Source: Pseudolysinimonas_A sp947085045
GTDB lineage: Bacteria; Actinomycetota; Actinomycetes; Actinomycetales; Microbacteriaceae
Length of the DNA: 64,000 nucleotides
NCBI GenBank assembly: GCA_947085045.1
Contig: CAMTUU010000014.1
Location: 1 to 64,000, forward strand
Direction of reading: 5' to 3'
Positions 59,237-64,000 of this stretch are shown in pieces; positions within the stretch are counted from its first letter, which is position 1; the number at the start of each line of letters is the position of its first letter. The position numbers were made by a program, and so were the translations under genes. The notes beneath the pieces were generated by a model. It did not search any database and was not told the DNA's origin. It saw nothing but the letters and a program-made list of their open reading frames with translations.

Positions 59237-60046
59237 ATGCACGTGCTCAGCGTCAGCTCCCTCAAGGGGGGCGTCGGGAAGACCACCGTGACGCTCGGGC
59301 TCGCCTCCGCCGCCTTCGCGAAGGGCCTGTCGACTCTCGTCGTCGATCTCGACCCGCAGTCCGACGTCTCCACCGGGATGGACATCGACGTCGCCGGTCA
59401 TCTCAACGTCGCCGACGTGCTCGGCTCCCCCAAAGAGAAGATCGTCCGCGCGGCGATCGCGAAGAGCGGCTGGACCAAGGGTCGGCAGGGCGTCGTCGAC
59501 GTCATGATCGGCTCGCCGTCCGCCATCAACTTCGACGGCCCGCATCCGAGCATCCGTGACATCTGGAAGCTGGAAGAGGCTCTCGCTCACGTCGAGCGCG
59601 ACTACGAACTGGTGCTCATCGACTGCGCCCCGTCGCTCAACGCCCTCACCCGCACCGCGTGGGCCGCCTCCGACCGGGTGGGGGTCGTCACCGAGCCGGG
59701 TCTGTTCTCGGTGGCCGCCGCCGACCGCGCGTTGCGCGCGATCGAGGAGATCCGCCGTGGCCTCTCCCCCCGGCTGCAGCCCCTCGGCATCATCGTGAAC
59801 CGCGCTCGGGTGCAGTCGCTCGAGCACCAGTTCCGCATCAAGGAGCTGCGCGACATGTTCGGCCCCCTCGTGCTCAGCCCGCAGCTGCCCGAGCGCACGT
59901 CGCTGCAGCAGGCGCAGGGCGCGGCGAAGCCGCTGCACATCTGGCCTGGCGACGGCGCCCAAGAGATGGCGCGCAACTTCGACCAGCTCCTCGAGCGGGT
60001 CATGCGCACGGCCAAGCTCGATGAGGGCGACCAGGCCGCAGGCTGA
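59237..60046 (+). CDS. Orphan ParA-family ATPase
   Basis: A 269-residue ParA-like ATPase: Walker A SSLKGGVGKTTVTLGLA at residues 7-23, DLDPQSDVST (A') and LIDCAPSLNAL (Walker B). No parB or parS-like site is adjacent, so it is not the chromosomal parA of a parABS locus. Orphan ParA/MinD proteins in actinobacteria position diverse cargos. The gene is divergent from pyc and converges on a MerR gene; the neighbourhood does not indicate its cargo. Confidence 0.87.
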   Translation: MHVLSVSSLKGGVGKTTVTLGLASAAFAKGLSTLVVDLDPQSDVSTGMDIDVAGHLNVADVLGSPKEKIVRAAIAKSGWTKGRQGVVDVMIGSPSAINFDGPHPSIRDIWKLEEALAHVERDYELVLIDCAPSLNALTRTAWAASDRVGVVTEPGLFSVAAADRALRAIEEIRRGLSPRLQPLGIIVNRARVQSLEHQFRIKELRDMFGPLVLSPQLPERTSLQQAQGAAKPLHIWPGDGAQEMARNFDQLLERVMRTAKLDEGDQAAG

Positions 60047-60099
60047 CCGTGGTGCTCGGCCGATCGTGCGCTGGCCGACGGCGATCTCTCACCTGCTGA

Positions 60100-60116
60100 C
60101 CGCGCGAAGTGCGCGG
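60100..60116 (+). terminator. Hairpin between parA-like and MerR genes
   Basis: CCGCGC-GAAGT-GCGCGG is a 6-bp GC stem in the convergent gap, 6 bp before the MerR stop. No T-run is present. Confidence 0.35.
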
Positions 60117-60122
60117 GGAGGC

Positions 60123-60677
60123 TCAGGACGCGGCGCGGGCCGCGCGACGGGCGGCGAGTTCGTCGGACGGGTCCTCCGACGGCGAGAACTCGACGTCGAC
60201 CAGGTTCGACTCGACCTCGCGGAGCACCTTGCCGACGGCGATGCCGAAGACGCCCTGGCCCTGGGAGACGAGGTCGATGACCTCTTCGTCGGAGGTGCAC
60301 AGGTAGACCGAGGCCCCGTCGCTCATGAGCGTGGTCTGGGCGAGGTCGTTGATGCCCGACGAGCGGAGCTGGTCGACGGCGACCCGGATCTGCTGCAGTG
60401 AGATGCCTGTGTCGAGGAGGCGCTTGACGAGCTTGAGCACGAGGATGTCGCGGAAGCCGTAGAGGCGCTGCGAGCCGGAACCGGCGGCGCCGCGCACCGT
60501 CGGTTCGACGAGTTGGGTGCGCGCCCAGTAGTCGAGTTGGCGATAGGAGATGCCGGCGGCTTTGGCGGCGACGGCGCCGCGGTAGCCGGCGGATTTGTCG
60601 AGTTCGGGAAGACCGTCGGTGAACAGCACGGGTTCGGCCGCATACGGCGACGCGTCGCTCCGCGTTACTTCCGCCAT
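60123..60677 (-). CDS. MerR-family regulator (Rv1830 type)
   Basis: A 184-residue MerR regulator. The winged helix is GYRGAVAAKAAGISYRQLDYW (about 32-52), followed by RQ-type recognition with YGFRDILVLKLVKRLLDTG and an unknown effector domain. There is no cysteine metal site. In actinobacteria this type sits downstream of ftsR and garA, separated by a nuclease gene that is missing here. It is not known to respond to a small molecule. Its start lies next to a repeat-rich operator-like region (60693-60716). Confidence 0.88.
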   Translation of the reverse strand: MAEVTRSDASPYAAEPVLFTDGLPELDKSAGYRGAVAAKAAGISYRQLDYWARTQLVEPTVRGAAGSGSQRLYGFRDILVLKLVKRLLDTGISLQQIRVAVDQLRSSGINDLAQTTLMSDGASVYLCTSDEEVIDLVSQGQGVFGIAVGKVLREVESNLVDVEFSPSEDPSDELAARRAARAAS

Positions 60678-60692
60678 GTCGCTTCCCTAACC

Positions 60693-60716
60693 TTCAGGTT
60701 GAACTTGAGGTTCAAG
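60693..60716. promoter_or_regulatory. Repeated half-site operator upstream of the second MerR gene
   Basis: TTCAGGTTGAA and CTTGAGGTTCAAG are two adjacent short palindromes built on the half-site GAGGTTCA/AGGTTGA, 16-39 bp upstream of the MerR start. The same half-sites occur in the palindrome before ftsZ. Autoregulation or control by the FtsR homologue next door is inferred. Confidence 0.5.
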
Positions 60717-60760
60717 CTCTCTCGCGGTCTCACGCTACCCCGCTCTCCGAGAGCCGACAA

Positions 60761-60788
60761 CGACATCCGGGCGTGTCGCTTTCTTTTT
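60761..60788 (+). terminator. Hairpin with T-rich tail on the plus strand
   Basis: CGACA-TCCGGGCG-TGTCG is followed by CTTTCTTTTT, the pattern of an intrinsic terminator on the plus strand. No plus-strand gene is annotated upstream; both flanking genes are on the minus strand. It may end a short antisense transcript or be coincidental. The rest of 60678-60847 shows only the operator-like repeats. Confidence 0.35.
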
Positions 60789-60847
60789 CGTGCGCCGCCG
60801 CCTCTGCGCCGCCACCCCTGCGGCACCGGCTCGCGACACCGGCTGGA

Positions 60848-61549
60848 TCAGTTGGACAGCTTGCCGAGCGCGCTGCGGATGAGGCTCGACCGCACGATCT
60901 CGAGCTGCCCGGCGATCTCGCGGGCCATCTCGAGCCCCTTCGCGCGGCTCGAGGCGTCTTTGCGACGAGTGACCGGGATGAGGGCGCTCTCGATGAGGCC
61001 GAGCTCACGCTCCGCCGCGGCGCGGAAGCCGCGCAGATGCCGGGGCTCGATGCCCGAGCGCTGCAGCTCGACGAGGGCGCGCAGCACGGCGAGGGCGTCC
61101 TCACCGTAGTGGTCCCCCGCGACGACGAGGGATGCCGTCACCGCGTCGCTGAGGAGCATCGCGTTCGCGCCCGACTCCTTGATGAGCTCCGTGCGGGTGA
61201 GCCGCCGGTCGCCGGCGAGCATCGACGGCGCGGTGACGGTCGCACCCCCGGGGAGGACGGGCTCGCGGCCGGCATCCAGATCGTCCAGGTAGGCCCTGAT
61301 GACCTTGAGCGGCAGGTAGTAGTCGCGCTGCATCGAGAGCACGAGGCGCAGTCGGTCGAGGTCGGCGGGCGAGAACTTGCGGTAACCCGACTCGGTTCGC
61401 GACGGGGTCACGAGGTTGCGCTCTTCGAGGAAGCGCAGTTTCGACGGCGACAGATCGGGGAACTCGGGACTCAGCCGGGCCAGCACCTGGCCGATGCTGA
61501 GAAGGGTCGATCCCCCCGGCGCGCGCGCCGGGGAAGCGGCGCCAGCCAC
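60848..61549 (-). CDS. ftsR: FtsR-type MerR regulator
   Basis: A 233-residue MerR-family protein with an N-terminal winged helix (LLSIGQVLARLSPEFPDLS to SGYRKFSPADLDRLRLVLSM) and a long helical C-terminus without metal-binding cysteines. It is the homologue of M. tuberculosis Rv1828 and C. glutamicum Cg1631; the latter, FtsR, controls ftsZ. Its start GTG overlaps the last base of the garA-like stop, so the two are translationally coupled, as in other actinobacteria. The region before ftsZ at 28775-28797 is a candidate target. Confidence 0.88.
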   Translation of the reverse strand: MAGAASPARAPGGSTLLSIGQVLARLSPEFPDLSPSKLRFLEERNLVTPSRTESGYRKFSPADLDRLRLVLSMQRDYYLPLKVIRAYLDDLDAGREPVLPGGATVTAPSMLAGDRRLTRTELIKESGANAMLLSDAVTASLVVAGDHYGEDALAVLRALVELQRSGIEPRHLRGFRAAAERELGLIESALIPVTRRKDASSRAKGLEMAREIAGQLEIVRSSLIRSALGKLSN

Positions 61550-62043
61550 TAGGCGCCCGGGGCCTTGTCGAGGCGCGAGGCGTAGAACGTCAGACGGAAC
61601 TTGCCGACCTGCACTTCGGCTCCATCGCTGAGCAAGGCGGATTCGATACGGACGCCGTCGAAGTACGTGCCGTTGAGCGACCCGAGGTCGCGCACCTGGA
61701 ACGCCGTTCCCACCCGCACGAACTCGGCGTGACGGCGCGACACGGTCACGTCGTCGAGGAAGATGTCGGCATCGGGGTGGCGGCCCGCCACCGTGGAGTC
61801 GGCGTCGAGCAGGAACCGCGCGCCGACGTTGGGGCCGCGACGCACGACGAGCAACGCCGATCCCGACGGCAGTGCCGCGATCGCCTCGCGCTCGTCCGGC
61901 GAGATGCCGGCTTCCATGTCAGCGAGCTGCGACCGGAACTCGTCGGTGAAATGCGCCGTCGTGTCGTTGGACGACGCAGCGTTCGAGGGCTTCGCCTCTT
62001 CGGGCTCGACACCCGAAGGCTGCCCCTCGTAGGGCTCGACCAT
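61549..62043 (-). CDS. garA: GarA/OdhI-like FHA protein
   Basis: A 164-residue protein with a disordered N-terminus and a C-terminal forkhead-associated domain (about 65-155): AGRHPDADIFLDDVTVSRRH, then GSLNGTYFDG, the phosphothreonine-binding loops. The N-terminal segment SNDTTAHFTDEF matches the ETT phosphorylation motif of GarA/OdhI, with Asp in place of Glu. In other actinobacteria the unphosphorylated protein inhibits 2-oxoglutarate dehydrogenase, and kinases such as PknB or PknG relieve this. The PASTA kinase here is a possible regulator. It is coupled to ftsR. Confidence 0.9.
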   Translation of the reverse strand: MVEPYEGQPSGVEPEEAKPSNAASSNDTTAHFTDEFRSQLADMEAGISPDEREAIAALPSGSALLVVRRGPNVGARFLLDADSTVAGRHPDADIFLDDVTVSRRHAEFVRVGTAFQVRDLGSLNGTYFDGVRIESALLSDGAEVQVGKFRLTFYASRLDKAPGA

Positions 62044-62052
62044 CCTGACCTC

Positions 62053-62673
62053 CTAGCGACCCACAGTATCGGATGCGCCGACGGCTGCACCCCGGACTTC
62101 GCGGATCATCCGGGCAGCTTGGAGCGCATAAGCGACTCCGGCCCACCAGTAGAGGAAGACACCCCAGGTGCCCGCAGCCCAGCCGATCGGCAACGCGAGC
62201 CACGCCGTGTCGGGGAAGGCCGCCGCGAGCAACAGCACCGGCATCGTGAACAGGATCGCGAAGGTGCCCATCTTGCCGAGATGGTGCACGGGCAGCGGTC
62301 CGAAACGGTGGTTGGCGAGCACGACGCCGAGCACCAGCAGCAGCAGGTCACGGGCCACGATCACGCCCACGAACCACCAGGGCAATACGCCGACCAGGCC
62401 GAGGCCGAGCAGCGTCGTGAGGATGAACAGCCGGTCGGCGGCGGGATCGAGCAGTTGCCCGAGCCGGGTCACCTGGTTGAAATGCCGGGCGACGTAGCCG
62501 TCGACGAAGTCGGTGACCGCGGAGACCGCGATCAGCAGGAGCGCCCAGCCGAGACGCCCGGTGAGCAGCAACACGAAGAAGACGGGGATCAACAGCAGAC
62601 GGAACAACGACAGGATGTTCGGGATCGTCACGATCCGCGTACTCACGGTCGACGACACGTCTTCGTCTGGCAC
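62053..62673 (-). CDS. CDP-alcohol phosphatidyltransferase
   Basis: A membrane phosphotransferase of about 206 residues in the PgsA/CDP-OH-P family. The signature D-G-x2-A-R-x8-G-x3-D-x3-D is complete (DGYVARHFNQVTRLGQLLD). Four to six transmembrane helices are predicted. Products include phosphatidylglycerophosphate, cardiolipin or phosphatidylinositol-phosphate; the neighbourhood (garA) is where actinobacterial pgsA2-like genes lie, but the exact product is open. GTG 62673, 6 nt after GGAGGT, is chosen over ATG 62694. Confidence 0.9.
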   Translation of the reverse strand: MPDEDVSSTVSTRIVTIPNILSLFRLLLIPVFFVLLLTGRLGWALLLIAVSAVTDFVDGYVARHFNQVTRLGQLLDPAADRLFILTTLLGLGLVGVLPWWFVGVIVARDLLLLVLGVVLANHRFGPLPVHHLGKMGTFAILFTMPVLLLAAAFPDTAWLALPIGWAAGTWGVFLYWWAGVAYALQAARMIREVRGAAVGASDTVGR

Positions 62674-62692
62674 TGCCCGACCTCCTTCGCAC

Positions 62693-62702
62693 ATCCTAGG
62701 CT
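62693..62702. promoter_or_regulatory. Overlapping divergent -10 boxes TAGGAT / TAGGCT
   Basis: On the plus strand TAGGCT (62697-62702) ends 6 nt before ATG 62709, giving a leaderless DUF1295 mRNA. On the minus strand TAGGAT (62698-62693) points to a start near 62685 and a short leader with GGAGGT for the phosphatidyltransferase. They share the central CTAG. Confidence 0.55.
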
Positions 62703-62708
62703 CGATCC

Positions 62709-63530
62709 ATGCATCCCCTCGTCGTCGTGATCGCCGTCGCCGGCGTCGTCGCCGCGTTCTGCTGGATCGCCTCCCTGATCACCCGCGACCACTCCTGGGT
62801 CGACCGCCTCTGGTCGATCGTCCCGGTGGTCTACGTCTGGATCTTCGCGGCAGCGGCGGGCCTCGCCGACCCGCGGCTGAACGTCATGGCCGGCCTGGTG
62901 ACGCTCTGGGGCGCCCGGCTGACCTTCAACTTCGCGCGCAAGGGCGGCTACTCCGGGGTCGAGGACTACCGCTGGCCGGTGCTCCGCGGTCGCTTGAAGC
63001 CCGCGCAGTTCGCCGTGTTCAACATCCTCTTCATCTGCCTGTACCAGCACGCGCTGCTGGTACTGATCACGCTGCCCGCTGAGACGGCGTACGAGAACCG
63101 CGGAACGCCGCTGGGCATCCTCGACTTCCTGGTCGCCCTCGTCTTCCTCGCGCTACTCGCGGGCGAGACGATCGCCGATCAGCAGCAGTGGGACTTCCAC
63201 CGCGCGAAGAAGGCCGCCCTCGCCGCCGGCCGGCAGCCGTCGACGCGTTTCCTGCAGACCGGCCTGTGGCGCTTCTCGCGGCACCCCAACTTCTTCTTCG
63301 AGCAGGCGCAGTGGTGGGCGTTCTTCTGTTTCGGGGCGATCGCCGCGGGCTCTGTGCTGCAGTGGACGGTGCTGGGCGCCGCGCTGCTCACCGGGTTGTT
63401 CATCGGCTCGACGGTCTTCACCGAGAGCATCACGAAATCCAAGTACCCCGAATACGCCGACTACCAGGCGAGGACGTCGATGCTCGTGCCGCTGCCGCCG
63501 CGTCGCACCCGTCTGCCGCGCACCGCCTGA
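62709..63530 (+). CDS. DUF1295 membrane protein (steroid 5-alpha-reductase-like fold)
   Basis: A 273-residue polytopic protein with about seven helices. The C-terminal block GLWRFSRHPNFFFEQAQWW and the YPEYADYQARTSMLVPLPP end are the signature of the DUF1295/isoprenylcysteine methyltransferase-like reductases. Members reduce double bonds or methylate lipids using a cofactor bound at the RHPN motif; the substrate is unknown here. ATG 62709 fits the leaderless promoter. It is divergent from the phosphatidyltransferase. Confidence 0.88.
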   Translation: MHPLVVVIAVAGVVAAFCWIASLITRDHSWVDRLWSIVPVVYVWIFAAAAGLADPRLNVMAGLVTLWGARLTFNFARKGGYSGVEDYRWPVLRGRLKPAQFAVFNILFICLYQHALLVLITLPAETAYENRGTPLGILDFLVALVFLALLAGETIADQQQWDFHRAKKAALAAGRQPSTRFLQTGLWRFSRHPNFFFEQAQWWAFFCFGAIAAGSVLQWTVLGAALLTGLFIGSTVFTESITKSKYPEYADYQARTSMLVPLPPRRTRLPRTA

Positions 63531-63532
63531 GC

Positions 63533-63538
63533 TAGCGT
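63533..63538 (+). promoter_or_regulatory. -10 box TAGCGT for leaderless repeat protein
   Basis: TAGCGT ends 6 nt before ATG 63545. It lies in the 14-bp gap right after the DUF1295 stop, so the hexamer starts just 2 bp beyond that gene. Confidence 0.5.
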
Positions 63539-63544
63539 CGACGC

Positions 63545-64000
63545 ATGTCGTGCATCCGGTTCAACACCCCGGCCCAGCGCAAGCAGATGGCGGCCCTGGC
63601 TCCGGCCATGCTCACCGCCGCCGAGGTGGCCGCCCGGCATCCCGCTCCCCCGGTCACCGCGGGCAAGATCGACCGGCTGCGGCTGCTCGCCACGCACGAG
63701 AATCCGAAGATCCGCGAGAGCGTCGCGAGCAGCCACCACACACCGCTCGACGTCGTCGAGGCGCTCGCGAAGGATCCGGATGCGGGGGTGCGTGCCTGCC
63801 TGGCCCGGAACGAGACGGTGTCCTGCGACATCCTCCGCGACCTCGCGCACGACGAGTCGGAGACCGTGCGCGGCTTCGTCGCGGTGAACTTCTACGTTCC
63901 GGCCGACGTCATGGCCGACCTCGCCGACGATCCGAGCGAGGTCGTGCGCGGTCTCGTCGCCTGGAAGGCGGCACTCGCGACCGGATCAGCCGAGCAGCTC
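63545..64000 (+). CDS. Variant leucine-rich / HEAT-like repeat protein, 5' part (runs past window end)
   Basis: At least 152 residues from ATG 63545, open to the last base. After about 55 residues, repeats of roughly 24 residues follow a pattern of Asp-rich turn then helix: LATHENPKIRESVASS, LAKDPDAGVRACLARN, LAHDESETVRGFVAVN, LADDPSEVVRGLVAWK. This matches the variant leucine-rich (LRV) or HEAT-like repeat families, which build right-handed superhelices for protein contacts. No catalytic motif is visible. The function is unknown and the C-terminus is missing from the window. Confidence 0.75.
   Translation, partial: MSCIRFNTPAQRKQMAALAPAMLTAAEVAARHPAPPVTAGKIDRLRLLATHENPKIRESVASSHHTPLDVVEALAKDPDAGVRACLARNETVSCDILRDLAHDESETVRGFVAVNFYVPADVMADLADDPSEVVRGLVAWKAALATGSAEQL

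Noticed and set aside
55763..60046. Very long open frames antisense to pyc and parA
   Set aside because: They have the Arg/Ala/Gly-rich composition of GC-rich shadow frames and no recognisable domains. The opposite strand encodes full-length pyruvate carboxylase and ParA.
1..64000. tRNA, rRNA, CRISPR array, prophage or defence island
   Set aside because: I looked for clover-leaf or rRNA signatures, regular spacers, integrases and defence genes and found none besides the IS fragment at the left edge.

Overview
The window is high-GC, densely packed bacterial chromosome with the gene content of an actinobacterium, most likely Microbacteriaceae. Evidence for this: the qcrCAB-ctaE/ctaCDF respiratory set, DivIVA/Wag31 with SepF but no FtsA, a class II DAHP synthase, the PknL / Rv2175c-like / prenyl-synthase neighbourhood, GarA with its MerR partner, and many GTG starts. 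The genus cannot be fixed from sequence alone. No tRNA, rRNA or CRISPR array was seen. Except at the left edge, all of it reads as vertically inherited core genome.

Layout. 1-408: start of an IS3-type transposase and a truncated ArsR regulator, i.e. a decayed insertion boundary. 409-4165: nadE, an unusual zinc-finger SDR overlapping a FusB-like zinc-finger gene, and a frameshifted M23 peptidase. 4206-13125: trpD, then the cytochrome bcc-aa3 genes (ctaE-qcrC-qcrA-qcrB on +; ctaC-ctaD-ctaF on -, followed by a GNAT gene). 13180-20328: erpA, an M20 dipeptidase, a DUF3043 protein, pyrD, nrdR, hisD, a flavin reductase and an FAD oxidase. 20339-25423: dnaE, rluD, lspA. 25407-43275: the division and cell-wall cluster, transcribed on the minus strand from mraZ through rsmH, ftsL, ftsI, murE, murF, mraY, murD, ftsW, murG, murC, ftsQ, ftsZ, yggS and sepF to divIVA, mostly with overlapping start and stop codons. 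43466-53967: DUF3040 protein, polyprenyl synthase, Rv2175c-like protein, LysM protein, PASTA kinase, aroG, plsC, ROK glucokinase and an acyl-CoA ligase; the order resembles the M. tuberculosis Rv2166c-Rv2187 region. 54059-64000: def, a MinD-like ATPase, pyruvate carboxylase, an orphan ParA, two MerR regulators (one an FtsR homologue), a GarA-like FHA protein, a phosphatidyltransferase, a DUF1295 protein and a partial repeat protein.

How it works together. The central half is one peptidoglycan/septation programme: precursor synthesis (murC-G, mraY), transglycosylase/transpeptidase (ftsW, ftsI), the ring (ftsZ, sepF) and the polar scaffold (divIVA). A direct-repeat array upstream of mraZ looks like the MraZ operator, and a strong hairpin insulates the cluster from the upstream DUF3040 gene. 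ftsZ has its own upstream palindrome. It shares half-sites with the region upstream of the second MerR gene, next to the FtsR homologue, which suggests an FtsR-type circuit with both ends in this window.

The most striking global signal is promoter architecture. At least 14 genes have a TANNNT-like -10 hexamer ending 6-8 nt before the start codon, as expected for leaderless mRNAs. Two divergent pairs have overlapping -10 hexamers, and in three places the TAG stop of the upstream gene is itself the start of the next gene's -10 box. No obviously new multi-gene defence or metabolic system was found. The best unknowns are the SDR/FusB-like pair, the FtsR-site circuit, the 13-bp three-frame stop repeat after ftsQ, and the deformylase-coupled MinD-like ATPase.
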